In this document: piece after piece, positions 26,694 to 36,757 of the stretch
Layout of the letters: every line of letters begins with the position of its first letter
Numbering within the stretch: the first letter of the stretch is position 1
The notes under the pieces: generated by a model
The model's database searches: none
What the model saw: only the letters and a program-made list of their open reading frames with translations
Told to the model about the DNA's origin: nothing
DNA from: Alistipes sp.
Lineage (GTDB): Bacteria > Bacteroidota > Bacteroidia > Bacteroidales > Rikenellaceae
Assembly (NCBI GenBank): GCA_017621455.1
Contig: JAGATC010000006.1
Coordinates: forward strand, 1-64,000
DNA: 64,000 nucleotides
Direction: 5' to 3'
Translations under genes and position numbers: made by a program

Positions 26694-26732
26694 GGTAGTG
26701 GCTAATCCGAGTGGGTTAGCCACTATCTTTTT
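26694..26732. terminator. Convergent terminator after purC
   Basis: Stem 26694-26708 with 26713-26727 (GTGGCTAA/TTAGCCAC core) and TTTTTA on the plus strand. It lies between purC and the convergent M1 peptidase gene. Confidence 0.88.
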
Positions 26733-29193
26733 ATCGCCTGGTGGGGTAGGCGCGATGTAGATGCCACGTGGCCTGCCTAATCTTTTTCCAAAGTAGTACG
26801 GGGTAGTCGGGGTTATCCTTGAGGAAACGATTAACCTCTCGTAGTGCCCTCTTGCTGCTGTGTCCCGCAAGGAGGCTGCCCACCCAGTTGCGCGGGAAGA
26901 AGATGTCGCCCGTGCGTTGCACCTCTTGTAGCTCCTCGAGTGCGGGGTAGATATACTCGACGGCATCTGCCTGGCGCGTATGGTGGTTTAGAAGCGCTAA
27001 TAGCGATGCTGTCCAAGGCTCGGGGCGGCGGTTTGCGGGCTCCATCAGCGATGCAAATAGCTCGTCACGCACCGCCTGGTCGGGGTGAGCACCGCGAATG
27101 ATAAACGCGAACTGTGCACGGCGGTCGGGGTTTGTTATGCGCTCAAGCTGTGTCGATAGTATAAAGTCGTATCGTTCGGGAAGACGCACCGCCAGCTCGT
27201 AGGCTATCGTCATATAGTCGCTCTCGTTAAGCTCAGCATCGCTAAGGTTTAGCCACTTATCGTAGTAGTGCTCGATGATACGCTCGGAGCGCATAGTGCG
27301 TGCAAGTGTTAGCTTAAGGTTGCGAGCCAACGACCTATCACTGTGAGTATTAGCTATGTAAAGTAATCTCTCTTCATCCTTGGCTGTGCCCACATCGAGC
27401 ATTGGCTGCGCGATAAAGCCACCGAGTGTCGAGCCTACGAGGAAGTTGCGCTCCGAGGGGATGTAGCCAAGCAGGAAGTCGAGCCAACGGCGCGATGATA
27501 GCTTATGTTTGAAAAACTCGCTCAGCTCGTAGCACTCGTTGAGCATTATGACTAACGACTCGCGCATAAGGTCATCATCTATCGTTGTCATATTCTCCAT
27601 CATCCACTCCCTCTGCTTACGGTCAAGTAGGAAAAATCCGTATCCACGACCATCGATATTTGGAATGATGAGTTCGGCATCCTCTATTGCGTAGGGATTG
27701 GCGATGTCAATAGTTACATCCACCACCTTCTTTGTATCATCCTCGTATATTGCTAAGCAGTCGAAGCTTTGTGTGCGGTTATTGCCTAGGTTTGCCACCA
27801 AGCCGTTAAAGCTGATTATGTTTGGCATTCGTGGTCGTTTTACCCATAGGCGGCTAAATGTCTTGAGGTCAGCATCTGTATGCCTGTCGAGGATGGCTAT
27901 AATCTCGTCCCACGAGGCGTTGCCATAGGCGTATGTGGTGAGATACTCCTGCATACCTCGGCGGAATGCCTCCTCACCCATTAGCTCCACAATCTTATCC
28001 ATTACGATAGGCGCCTTGTTGTAGATTGTCTGGCCATATATCAGTCCTGCGTTACGTAGGTTGTCGAGACTCTGGCTTATGGGCGTAGCTCCGAGGGTGC
28101 GGTCCTCGTTATATGCCGCCTGTGTGTATGTCTTTAGGCGGTTAAGTTGGTGGTTTACCGTGGGGTATAGTGGCTCGGCCATACGCGCTGCGAAGTAGTT
28201 GGCAAATACCTCCTTGCACCATACATCGTCGAACCAGCGCATTGTCACATAGTCGCCAAACCACATATGCGCCGTCTCGTGGGCGATAAGCTGTGTACGG
28301 CGTAGGCGCTCCTCCAATGTGGCATTCTCGCCGAGGAACATCTGTGCATCGTTATAGAGCGTAGCCCCCGTATGCTCCATACCACCATACTGGAAGCCGG
28401 GCAACATCACGAAGTCGTACTTCGCAAAGGGATAATCTATACCTGTGTACTCCTCCAACCACTCCAGCGAGGCTGCCACCTCCTTAAATATATCGTCGAG
28501 CTGTGCCAAGCGTTTAGGGTCTGTCTCGCGGTAGTATGCCGTAAAGCGGTGATTGCCATCGTCATAGGTGGTGGAGTATAGTTTACCCGCCACGAACGAG
28601 AAGAGATAGGTGCTTAGTGGCTCGGTGGGGTCGAAGAGTATGGTCTTAGTCTCTCCATTATCTATTACGGAGCGCACCGAGGTGTTCGATACCGCCACCC
28701 ACTCGGCAGGTATGGTTAGTGAGAGCTGGTGTATCGCCTTTATGTCGGGCTGGTCGAACGATGGGAAGAGCGTGCGTGCTCGGTCGGGGACAAGTAGCGT
28801 GTAGAGGAAATCGTCGCGGCGGTTGAGCGACTGATTGTCTACCTTGAAGATTATCTCTACGCTGTTCTCTCCCGCGCGGGTTGCCTCCTTAGCGATGATA
28901 ATATGCTCGTTATGAAGGCGATGGGCTGCCGATACGTTTACTACGAGGTCGGTATTGCGGAAATCGATGATAACCTCCTCAGGTGCAGCAAGATTGAATG
29001 ATAGGGTAGCTCTGCCACGATTCGCTACAAGGTCGAAGTGTAGACGATAGTGGACGCTATCTATCGTAGCCTTGCGCCACTCGGCAAGCTCACGGCTCAC
29101 GCCCTCATCGTAGCGCCTGTCATCCTGCGCCATTGTAGCATTGGTGGCAAATAGTGTGATAAGTAAGGTGGTTAGTATATGTAACGTTCTCAT
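26731..29193 (-). CDS. Exported M1 family metallopeptidase
   Basis: An 820-residue zinc aminopeptidase-type protein with a cleavable signal peptide (ending NATMAQ). The zinc site is HETAH (H305, E306, H309) with the downstream acidic ligand in WCKEVFANYFA, and the exopeptidase motif appears as GGMEH. An N-terminal beta saddle (about 40-230), the catalytic domain, and a C-terminal helical half follow the family order. It probably trims peptides in the periplasm, as does the DPP IV-like enzyme divergently encoded at 29323. The start at 29191-29193 is chosen for the signal peptide and the -7 element at 29217-29224. Confidence 0.9.
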   Translation of the reverse strand: MRTLHILTTLLITLFATNATMAQDDRRYDEGVSRELAEWRKATIDSVHYRLHFDLVANRGRATLSFNLAAPEEVIIDFRNTDLVVNVSAAHRLHNEHIIIAKEATRAGENSVEIIFKVDNQSLNRRDDFLYTLLVPDRARTLFPSFDQPDIKAIHQLSLTIPAEWVAVSNTSVRSVIDNGETKTILFDPTEPLSTYLFSFVAGKLYSTTYDDGNHRFTAYYRETDPKRLAQLDDIFKEVAASLEWLEEYTGIDYPFAKYDFVMLPGFQYGGMEHTGATLYNDAQMFLGENATLEERLRRTQLIAHETAHMWFGDYVTMRWFDDVWCKEVFANYFAARMAEPLYPTVNHQLNRLKTYTQAAYNEDRTLGATPISQSLDNLRNAGLIYGQTIYNKAPIVMDKIVELMGEEAFRRGMQEYLTTYAYGNASWDEIIAILDRHTDADLKTFSRLWVKRPRMPNIISFNGLVANLGNNRTQSFDCLAIYEDDTKKVVDVTIDIANPYAIEDAELIIPNIDGRGYGFFLLDRKQREWMMENMTTIDDDLMRESLVIMLNECYELSEFFKHKLSSRRWLDFLLGYIPSERNFLVGSTLGGFIAQPMLDVGTAKDEERLLYIANTHSDRSLARNLKLTLARTMRSERIIEHYYDKWLNLSDAELNESDYMTIAYELAVRLPERYDFILSTQLERITNPDRRAQFAFIIRGAHPDQAVRDELFASLMEPANRRPEPWTASLLALLNHHTRQADAVEYIYPALEELQEVQRTGDIFFPRNWVGSLLAGHSSKRALREVNRFLKDNPDYPVLLWKKIRQATWHLHRAYPTRR

Positions 29194-29216
29194 ACTATAT
29201 GAATGGTTTATATCTG

Positions 29217-29224
29217 CAAAGGTA
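29217..29224 (-). promoter_or_regulatory. M1 peptidase -7 element
   Basis: TACCTTTG on the minus strand, 24 bp before the start codon; no clear -33 TTTG. Confidence 0.5.
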
Positions 29225-29251
29225 ATAAAAATAAATGAGTTATCTTTCATC

Positions 29252-29282
29252 TTTGCTCTTTTCTCTTTTTTTACTATCTTTG
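29252..29282 (+). promoter_or_regulatory. Promoter of the DPP IV-like gene
   Basis: TTTG at 29252-29255, 19 bp, TATCTTTG at 29275-29282; the leader is about 35 nt. Confidence 0.78.
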
Positions 29283-29322
29283 TATACTCTAAAGAGCGAT
29301 TGGAAATTAAAACTTTAATAAT

Positions 29323-31758
29323 ATGATTAAGAGACTGACAATGCTTATGGTTGCAGCGGCAACAATTGCCCTCGCAGCCCCCGCCCAAGCCACTGAGCCT
29401 GAGGCCGTGAAACCAAACTACGAGCTCGCTGAGAGATTCTCACCCACCAAGGTGCGTCGCCTGGTGCCACAGACCATGGTGCACCCCAACTGGTTTGAGA
29501 ACTCCACAAAGTTCTGGTACTCATGGACTACCGTAGATGGTACCAACTACTACATCGTTGACCCTGCATCGGGTAAGCGTACCGAGCTATGGTCTATGGC
29601 CGAGTTAGCCGAGAAGGTTACGCTCGACACCAACTACCCCTTCGATGCTCAGCACCTACCCATCAGAGCCATGGAGCTTAAGGAGGATAAATATGTTCTT
29701 TTCGACATCGCTCCAGCAGACGTTATGGTCGAGAATAACGACTACGCACCCAAGGATGACGAGGGTAATAGACTTGTCTTCCACTTCAAGTGGGACATCG
29801 CCTCAAAGAGCCTCGAGCGCATAGAGGAGCGCGATGTGAGATACCCCGAGTGGGCAAACGTATCGCCCGATGGCCGCATCGCAGTCTATGAGAAGAACTA
29901 CAATCTCTGGTACATGACCACTGAGGATGTGGAGAAGCTCGCACGCGACCCCAAGGACTCAACCATCGTTGAGCATCAGATCACTACCGACGCTACCGAT
30001 GCTACTGCATACCACTGGTTTGAGGACTGCATCGAGCAGATTAAGCCCGATGAGCGCTACCGCGTATTCTTGCAGTGGTCGCCCGACTCGAAGCACTTCG
30101 CTACGGTGCGCAGCAACACCTCTATGCTTAAGGATTTCTGGGTAATCAACGTGCTTAAGGAGCGCCCCGAGCTCTTCTCGTATAAGTATCAGATGCCTGG
30201 TGAGGAGAGCCCTCATTTCTGGTTGGAGCTCTTCAACGCGGAGACTATGGAGCGCCGCGAGGTGGATATGACCAAGTATAAGGAGCAAATGCTCTTTATC
30301 TGCAACCGCCCTGCGATGAATGCCGACCGCTACGATAAGCCTAATCGCGTGGTATGGCAGGGCGATAACGACAAATTCTATGTTATCCGCCAGAGTCGCG
30401 ACATCCAGCGTGCCGATCTCTGCGTGGTAGATGTCGCTACAGCTACGGCTAAGGACCTTATCGTCGAGGAGATGAACACATCTATCGAGTGGCAGATGCC
30501 AACGCTCATCAGTAACAACAGCGAGATTATCCAGTGGTCGGAGCGCACTGGCTGGGCACACCTCTACCGCTACACGGCTGATGGTGAGCTTATCAACCAG
30601 ATTACCAAGGGCGAGTGGCACGTGTCTAACGTGCTTGGCGCCGATGATGCGAAGCGTGTAATCTACTTCACCGCTACGGGCTACAACAAGGATGAGAATC
30701 CTTATTATCTGCACCTCTTCCGTGTAAACTACGATGGTACAGGCCTTAAGCAGCTCGACCCTAAGGATTTCAATGGCACCTTCTCGCTCTCTGACGACCG
30801 CCGTTACTTCACCACAACCTACTCGCGTGTCGACGCTGCCCCCGTTTCGGAGCTCTACACCACAGATGGTCGCAAGGTGATGACTCTTGAGACCGTAGAC
30901 CTCGAGCCTCTCTTCGCTATTGGCTACCAGTATCCCGAACCCTTCGTTGTTAAGGCTGCAGATGGCATTACGGACCTTCACGGCGTGATGTACAAGCCCT
31001 ACGACTTCGATCCCAACAAGAAGTATCCTATTATTGAGTACGTCTACCCAGGCCCTCAGACCGAGGCTGTGGAGCAGTCGTGGTATCATCCATTGGTACG
31101 TACCGACCGTCTGGCTCAGCTCGGCTTCATCGTAATCACCGTAGGTAACCGTGGTGGTCACCCCGACCGCTCGAAGTGGTATCACAACTATGGCTACGGT
31201 AACCTGCGCGACTACGGTCTTAAGGATAAGGTGGTTGCTGCTCAGCAGCTCGCTGCCCAGCACTCTTATATTGACATCACACGCGTAGGTATCCATGGTC
31301 ACTCGGGTGGTGGCTTTATGTCTACCGCAGCCATCCTTATGTACCCCGACTTCTTCGATGTTGCGGTGTCATGCGCAGGTAACCACGACAATAACATCTA
31401 CAACCGCTGGTGGAGTGAGAAGCACCACGGCATCAGCGAGGTAGAAGAGGGTGGTGAGATAGTATTCAACTACCACATCTCGGCTAATCACGAGATTGCC
31501 GACCGCCTAAAGGGTAACTTGTTGCTTGTTCATGGCGACATCGACGAGAACGTACACCCAGGTAACACCCTCCGTGTGGTTAACGCCCTCATTCGCTCGA
31601 ATAAGCGCTTCGACATGCTCTTGTTGCCTGGCCAGCGTCACGGCTTTGGTGATATGAACGAGTACTTCTTCTGGCGTATGGCCGACTACTTCTCGGAGCA
31701 CCTTTTGGGTGAGCGCGAGACCTCGACCGACATTCCTCAGTTGAATAACGATATTTAA
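29323..31758 (+). CDS. Exported S9 family peptidase, DPP IV-like
   Basis: An 811-residue serine peptidase of the prolyl oligopeptidase family with a signal peptide (ending PAQA). The N-terminal two thirds form the beta-propeller. The C-terminal alpha/beta-hydrolase domain carries S661 (HGHSGGG), D741 (HGDIDENVHP) and H773 (GQRHGFGD). Such enzymes remove X-Pro dipeptides from peptides in the periplasm, which fits asaccharolytic or proteolytic nutrition. It is followed by the fRMsr gene with 19 bp between. Confidence 0.92.
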   Translation: MIKRLTMLMVAAATIALAAPAQATEPEAVKPNYELAERFSPTKVRRLVPQTMVHPNWFENSTKFWYSWTTVDGTNYYIVDPASGKRTELWSMAELAEKVTLDTNYPFDAQHLPIRAMELKEDKYVLFDIAPADVMVENNDYAPKDDEGNRLVFHFKWDIASKSLERIEERDVRYPEWANVSPDGRIAVYEKNYNLWYMTTEDVEKLARDPKDSTIVEHQITTDATDATAYHWFEDCIEQIKPDERYRVFLQWSPDSKHFATVRSNTSMLKDFWVINVLKERPELFSYKYQMPGEESPHFWLELFNAETMERREVDMTKYKEQMLFICNRPAMNADRYDKPNRVVWQGDNDKFYVIRQSRDIQRADLCVVDVATATAKDLIVEEMNTSIEWQMPTLISNNSEIIQWSERTGWAHLYRYTADGELINQITKGEWHVSNVLGADDAKRVIYFTATGYNKDENPYYLHLFRVNYDGTGLKQLDPKDFNGTFSLSDDRRYFTTTYSRVDAAPVSELYTTDGRKVMTLETVDLEPLFAIGYQYPEPFVVKAADGITDLHGVMYKPYDFDPNKKYPIIEYVYPGPQTEAVEQSWYHPLVRTDRLAQLGFIVITVGNRGGHPDRSKWYHNYGYGNLRDYGLKDKVVAAQQLAAQHSYIDITRVGIHGHSGGGFMSTAAILMYPDFFDVAVSCAGNHDNNIYNRWWSEKHHGISEVEEGGEIVFNYHISANHEIADRLKGNLLLVHGDIDENVHPGNTLRVVNALIRSNKRFDMLLLPGQRHGFGDMNEYFFWRMADYFSEHLLGERETSTDIPQLNNDI

Positions 31759-31777
31759 TCTGTTGAGGCATAGCCCT

Positions 31778-32245
31778 ATGCACGATTTTAATGTCCCCGC
31801 ATCAGCGAGCAAGGAGGAGCGTTACGAGCTTCTCTATCGCCAGGCACAGGCCCTCGTTGATGGGGAGAGCGATGCAATTGCAAACATGGCAAACATCGCA
31901 GCCATGATACACACAACGATAGAGCCCCTATGGACGGGGTTCTATCGCGTTGTGGGTGATGAGTTGGTGTTGGGCCCGTTCCAGGGGCCATTAGCTTGCT
32001 CACGTATTAAGTATGGACGTGGTGTGTGTGGCACGGCGTGGGAGCGTGGAGAGACCATTGTTGTGGAGGATGTGGAGAAGTTCCCAGGACATATCGCCTG
32101 CAGTTCGCTTTCGCGAAGTGAGATTGTTGTGCCCGTATGGTGTGATAATCAGATTGTTGCGGTGTTAGACATCGACAGTCGCAAGCTCGCCGCATTCGAC
32201 GAGGTAGACAGAGTATGGTTAGAGCGCATTGTGGCGCTACTATAG
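31778..32245 (+). CDS. msrC: Free methionine-(R)-sulfoxide reductase (GAF domain)
   Basis: A 155-residue single GAF-domain protein that reduces free Met-R-sulfoxide. The three family cysteines are at C74 (PLACSRI), C84 (GRGVCGTAW) and C108 (GHIACSSLSRSE), with the EIVVPVW and VLDIDS segments around the pocket. The start is the ATG at 31778; the TTG upstream is less likely. Its stop overlaps that of the convergent glycerate kinase by 6 bp, so there is no room for a terminator between them. Confidence 0.93.
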   Translation: MHDFNVPASASKEERYELLYRQAQALVDGESDAIANMANIAAMIHTTIEPLWTGFYRVVGDELVLGPFQGPLACSRIKYGRGVCGTAWERGETIVVEDVEKFPGHIACSSLSRSEIVVPVWCDNQIVAVLDIDSRKLAAFDEVDRVWLERIVALL

Positions 32246-33352
32246 CTTAAATAGCTCAGCTGCAAGACGTTCCATGTTCTTTGTGGCAACCTCATGTTGC
32301 ATAGCCTCCTCAAGAGGCTGACCCTCGGGCGTTATGGCATGCACAGCGCTAAATCCCGCCTTGATAAGTTTCTCACTATTAGACACTTTGCCTCCTATGG
32401 CTATGACGGGTATGCCGAGTCGCTTAGCGTGCCTTAGCACTCCCATGGGCGCTTTGCCATGCAGCGTCTGACTATCCAACGCACCCTCTCCAGTAGCTAT
32501 AATATCGGCATCGCGTGCTACGTTGTCGAAGTCGATAAGCGTGAGTACCACATCTATGCCCGAGCGTATCTCCGCCTCAAGCACACTATGTAGCGCATAG
32601 CCTACGCCTCCCGCAGCACCTGCACCCGCTACCATAGCGCCCTCCCTGTCGGTGGCTTCGGCATAGTGGCGTAGTGCGGTGTCAAGTCGCTCAATCATAG
32701 CGTTATCTGCTCCCTTCTGACATGCAAATACATGGGCTGCACCACTCTCGCCATAGAGTGGATTATCTACATCTACGGCAGCCGTAAGACGCAGACCATT
32801 GAGGAGCTCAGAACGTGCCTCAGTTGCGATGTGGTCGACACGCTCTAAAATATCTATTGTGGTGGTTAGCTCGCGGTTCTCGGCATCGTAGAAACGATAG
32901 CCCATGGCGCGTAGCATGCCGCTGCCGCCATCGTTCGTGCCGCTGCCACCAAGTCCCACGACTATATGCTTACATCCGCGGCGTGCGGCATCGAGTATCA
33001 ATTCACCAGTCCCGTACGTGCTGGTTATTAACGGATTACGTTCTTCGGAGTTTAGCAGTGTGAGGCCACTTGCTGCCGACATGGCCACAACGGCCGTGGT
33101 GTCATCCGAAGTAATAAGATAGCTCGCCTCTATCGCTCTGCCCACGGGGTCAGATGCCGTGACGGTTACCATCTTGCCGCCTATGCTGTTGTATATGGCC
33201 TCGGCCATACCCTCGCCACCATCGGCTATAGATAGCACCCTTACATCGGCCTCAGACATCACACTAAGTACGCCGCGACGAAATGCCTCGCCCGCCTCGC
33301 GTGAGGTGAGCGACCCTTTGAATGAGTCGAATGCAGCGATTATGCGAGTCAT
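32240..33352 (-). CDS. garK: Glycerate 2-kinase
   Basis: A 370-residue glycerate kinase of the GarK/GlxK (type II) family, which phosphorylates D-glycerate. Seen are the N-terminal DSFKGSLTSREA, SIADGGEGMAEA, VGLGGSGTNDGGSGML and GEGALDSQTLHGKAPMGV motifs. All are intact and length is normal. It starts 5 bp after the lipoprotein at 33358 and may be the last gene of the Stealth operon. Whether the enzyme has any link to phosphosugar metabolism of that cluster is unknown. Confidence 0.94.
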   Translation of the reverse strand: MTRIIAAFDSFKGSLTSREAGEAFRRGVLSVMSEADVRVLSIADGGEGMAEAIYNSIGGKMVTVTASDPVGRAIEASYLITSDDTTAVVAMSAASGLTLLNSEERNPLITSTYGTGELILDAARRGCKHIVVGLGGSGTNDGGSGMLRAMGYRFYDAENRELTTTIDILERVDHIATEARSELLNGLRLTAAVDVDNPLYGESGAAHVFACQKGADNAMIERLDTALRHYAEATDREGAMVAGAGAAGGVGYALHSVLEAEIRSGIDVVLTLIDFDNVARDADIIATGEGALDSQTLHGKAPMGVLRHAKRLGIPVIAIGGKVSNSEKLIKAGFSAVHAITPEGQPLEEAMQHEVATKNMERLAAELFKL

Positions 33353-33357
33353 AGGGG

Positions 33358-34746
33358 CTACTCCTCGATAAGAGTGAATGTCCCGCTGTAGTAGAGGGCG
33401 GCGCCACCCTTTTCGGTGTATAGGTTGATGTTAAGGCAAATCCATGATGGGTCGTATGCGGGAATCTGGCAATTCATGCCGATACACTCGCCCTCACCCT
33501 TAACGTATGTCGCGCGACCAAGTTTGATGCTCATGTCGGGGTAGGAGCTGCCCGATACAAAGTTACCATTCATGAGCCACTTCTCCCAGCCCTCCTTAGG
33601 GTAGGTGACAACAAGATCGGGGTTTCGCATGCCCTGGAGTGTGGTGATGTTAGCCTCTCTCGACACGTATATTTGGTAGCTATCCTCTGCGGGGTTGTTA
33701 TACAGGATAACAGAGCGAGGTGTAAAGAGCTCGGTGCGCTCATCATAGACTATCTCAACGCACTCATTTACAGAGCGGTATGTCTCGTTGAAGTTGATGT
33801 TGACGGTCACGTCGTTGTAACACAGGTTGGTGCAGCTTAATACGCCACCCTTAACCTCAATAACACCGGTACGGTTGGTGCGATTATCGTTCGATACTCT
33901 GAGGTCCATGCCCTTGATGGGGTCGCATGCCCAGATGCTAAACTCGCCCTCGTATGTGGCGACATCTATTGTGAAGTTATCATTCAAGGTTTTGCCCGCA
34001 ACCTCCACCTTTAGGAAGGGGGTGTCTTCGTAGTAGACGTATGTCTTGATGGCATCCTTGCAGATGGTGTAGATTACGCCCTCTGCTCTCTCCTCGGCGT
34101 AAGCTGAGCCTACATGGCTATCCACAGATATGTCGCCCCATGTGTAGCGGAAGAAGGTGTCGGTAACGATAGGTTCCTCCTCGTAGTAGGGTAGTGTGGC
34201 AGCAAGCTCTATCTTATCGTTGTTCACCGTCTCGAAGTATGCCGATACGGATATAACCTCCTCCTGTCCCATGTTTAGGGTAAGCTCACCCTTTGTGATA
34301 TGGAGTCGATTGTAGGTGTTATCTATGAAGTCCATCTCTCCCATCTTGGCAACAAACATGTAGACAACGTTCTCGGGGGCGATGGTCATCACATCCACCT
34401 TGCCCTCGTTATCGTTAATGGCAGACATAAGCGTCTGCTGATCGAGCGAGAGGAAGAGATACTCATCCTCTTCGATGATGTCGTCGAAGCGGGTTACACC
34501 TTCAGCGTTGGTCATAGCCATAGCGTACTGAATACCCATATCGCCAGTGTCGTTCACTATGTAGCACATCGACTTAAGCTCCGTAGCCTCGCCATTGAAT
34601 GCTATATAGTTATCGAAGCCATAGTCGGGAGTCTCTGTATTCTCATCGGGAGTCTCTACCGAATGGGTGTTGTTCTCGCACGAAATAAACAGCATGGTTG
34701 TGCAACATGCTACTATAGCAATGAGTGATAGGTATAGCTTCTTCAT
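33358..34746 (-). CDS. Lipoprotein of unknown function with repeated beta modules
   Basis: 462 residues with lipobox (FISC, Cys23) followed by an acidic linker rich in T and E (ENNTHSVETPDENTETPDYG). The mature protein appears to hold two or three beta modules with a G.F.I......SYPD / GEFSIWACD turn and a closing YYSG strand. This architecture resembles the proteins at 18433 and 21933. It lies between the Stealth genes and glycerate kinase on the same strand (33 bp and 5 bp gaps). Function unknown. Confidence 0.83.
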   Translation of the reverse strand: MKKLYLSLIAIVACCTTMLFISCENNTHSVETPDENTETPDYGFDNYIAFNGEATELKSMCYIVNDTGDMGIQYAMAMTNAEGVTRFDDIIEEDEYLFLSLDQQTLMSAINDNEGKVDVMTIAPENVVYMFVAKMGEMDFIDNTYNRLHITKGELTLNMGQEEVISVSAYFETVNNDKIELAATLPYYEEEPIVTDTFFRYTWGDISVDSHVGSAYAEERAEGVIYTICKDAIKTYVYYEDTPFLKVEVAGKTLNDNFTIDVATYEGEFSIWACDPIKGMDLRVSNDNRTNRTGVIEVKGGVLSCTNLCYNDVTVNINFNETYRSVNECVEIVYDERTELFTPRSVILYNNPAEDSYQIYVSREANITTLQGMRNPDLVVTYPKEGWEKWLMNGNFVSGSSYPDMSIKLGRATYVKGEGECIGMNCQIPAYDPSWICLNINLYTEKGGAALYYSGTFTLIEE

Positions 34747-34779
34747 ACGGCCTATTATATTTGTATAAATGTTTGTTTT

Positions 34780-35748
34780 TTATTTTGTTACGATGTTGAT
34801 TCGTCGCTCGATCCACTCTGTTGTCAGCTCTCTACCTTCGTCTGTCATCAGGTCGAGGGAGTTGAAGCAGCCGAACTTATGTGTCGCCTTACGGTCGAAC
34901 TCCTCGAGCTTCTTGGCGATATACCTACTGTCGCGCTTAGGCTTAAGGTATAGTAACTCGTCGTAGGCTTCGCGCATAACCACACGACCTTCGCGGTTGA
35001 GGAGAAGATATTGTAGCTCCTCGACGTTATACTGTGAAGGCTCGCGGAAGCGGTGTTTGATGTTGGTGCTAAGGTGCTCGGGGTGTTGGGCAAAGTAACG
35101 CTCATAGGTGCTCCTAATTAGTGCCTTGGGTGTGTGGTATATTTTGATGAAGTTTTTGTGCTCGCCGAGTAGCTCCGCAGCATTGCGCATCGTCTGGCGG
35201 AACGATACCTGCTTCGAGCCATCACTATGACGGCGCAATAGGTGGCTGAGGGTGACATATAGCGAGCTGTAGCGCTTGCCGTAGCATACCACCTTACCCT
35301 CTTCGGGGAAGAAGTCCTCGGGGCGTGTGGGGGCAGCAAGAATAAGGTCGTCGTTGAACTCTATGTAGTGCTCCGCAAGGCCAGGTATGCGCCACGTCAT
35401 CGACTCGATAGATATGGAGTTGAACGTGGGCAGATGCTCCTCATATCCGCGGAAGATAACCTTGTGGTCGACAATCTCCATGGGTATATGCCCCTCGGGA
35501 AAGTGCTTCGCGATGAAGTCGCCAACCATGGGATCTTGCTCGTCGGTCACAATATATATCTTGTTGAGCCAAGGGGCGTAGCGGTTGAGTGAGGCTACGC
35601 AGTAGAATATTTCGCCCAGGCTGCTAAAGCGTGTGCTGCCAGCCACATCGTCGCGGTTGAGACTCTTGGTGTTGCCATACTTCTCGCGCTTGGCACGGTG
35701 ACGTGGGTCATCGCCATCGACCCATGTGATTACGGCATCTATCTTCAT
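34780..35748 (-). CDS. Stealth-family sugar-phosphate transferase (copy 3)
   Basis: 322 residues of the Stealth family, which transfer hexose- or hexosamine-1-phosphate to surface glycans, as in capsules of many pathogens. CR1 (IDAVITWVDGDDP), CR2 (IYIVTDEQDP, FNSISIES, YIEFNDDLIL) and the C-terminal conserved FGCFNSLDL segment are present. The first 155 residues are almost identical to the gene at 35789, and the C-terminal half is not. A cytoplasmic or membrane-associated role at the inner membrane is likely. Third of three adjacent family members. Confidence 0.92.
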   Translation of the reverse strand: MKIDAVITWVDGDDPRHRAKREKYGNTKSLNRDDVAGSTRFSSLGEIFYCVASLNRYAPWLNKIYIVTDEQDPMVGDFIAKHFPEGHIPMEIVDHKVIFRGYEEHLPTFNSISIESMTWRIPGLAEHYIEFNDDLILAAPTRPEDFFPEEGKVVCYGKRYSSLYVTLSHLLRRHSDGSKQVSFRQTMRNAAELLGEHKNFIKIYHTPKALIRSTYERYFAQHPEHLSTNIKHRFREPSQYNVEELQYLLLNREGRVVMREAYDELLYLKPKRDSRYIAKKLEEFDRKATHKFGCFNSLDLMTDEGRELTTEWIERRINIVTK

Positions 35749-35788
35749 ACGGCTTGTTAGGGTAGTAGTGTCACTATATGATGAGCTA

Positions 35789-36757
35789 TTAGCGAAGCTT
35801 TATGCGTCGCTCAATCCACTCTGTTACTAACTCTTGACCCTCCTTTGGTGCCAGGTCGAGGGAGTTGAAGCAACCGAACTTCTTGCCACTCTCGGCGGTG
35901 AAACGGTTGAGCTTACGGCGTATGTAGCCCATGTCCTGCTTTGCCATAAAGTAGAATAGCTCTCTATTGGCATTGCGCATCACACATCGACCCTCGTGGC
36001 TGAGCAAGATGTATAGCACCTCCTCGGGGTTATACTGCGTGGCGTGGCGGAAACGGTGTGTTATGTTGCGCAACAAGAGGTCGGGGTGCTCGTCGAAGAA
36101 TCGCTCGTAGGTGCTGCGTAGCAGAGCCTTAGGCGTGTGGTAGAGCATTATGAAGCTGTGACGATTGCCGCACACATCCGCAGCGTTTATCATAGACTCC
36201 TTGAACGACACCTTCTTAACGCCATCTGCGCGATACTTGAGCATGCGACTGAGACGTACAAAGAGCGAGGGTCGCTTGTTGCCGTAGCATACCACCTTGC
36301 CCTCTTCGGGGAAGAAGTCCTCGGGGCGTGTTGGGGCAGCAAGAATAAGGTCGTCGTTGAACTCTATGTAGTGCTCCGCAAGGCCAGGTATGCGCCATGT
36401 CATCGACTCTATAGATATGGAGTTGAACGTGGGCAGATGCTCCTCGTATCCGCGGAAGATGACCTTGTGGTCGACAATCTCCATGGGTATATGTCCCTCG
36501 GGGAAGTGCTTCGCGATAAAGTCCATGGCCTGAGGGTCTTGCTCGTCGGTCACGATATATATCTTGTTGAGCCAAGGGGCGTAGCGGTTGAGTGAGGCGA
36601 TGCAGTAGAGTATCTCGCCAATGCTGCGGTAGCGTGTGTTACCGGCAATGTCGTCGCGATTGAGACTCTTGGTGTCGCCATACTTCTCGCGCTTGGCACG
36701 ATGGCGTGGGTCGTCACCATCCACCCATGTGATTACGGCGTCTACCTTAAAGCTCAT
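35789..36757 (-). CDS. Stealth-family sugar-phosphate transferase (copy 2)
   Basis: 322 residues with the same conserved regions (VDAVITWVDGDDP, IYIVTDEQDP, YIEFNDDLIL, FGCFNSLDL). I start at 36755-36757 (MSFKVDAVITW), overlapping the upstream copy by 11 bp. The N-terminal half matches the copy at 34780 at roughly 95 percent by eye, whereas residues beyond about 160 agree at about half of positions. This suggests recent duplication or gene conversion of the catalytic part with a different acceptor or donor specificity in the rest. Confidence 0.92.
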   Translation of the reverse strand: MSFKVDAVITWVDGDDPRHRAKREKYGDTKSLNRDDIAGNTRYRSIGEILYCIASLNRYAPWLNKIYIVTDEQDPQAMDFIAKHFPEGHIPMEIVDHKVIFRGYEEHLPTFNSISIESMTWRIPGLAEHYIEFNDDLILAAPTRPEDFFPEEGKVVCYGNKRPSLFVRLSRMLKYRADGVKKVSFKESMINAADVCGNRHSFIMLYHTPKALLRSTYERFFDEHPDLLLRNITHRFRHATQYNPEEVLYILLSHEGRCVMRNANRELFYFMAKQDMGYIRRKLNRFTAESGKKFGCFNSLDLAPKEGQELVTEWIERRIKLR

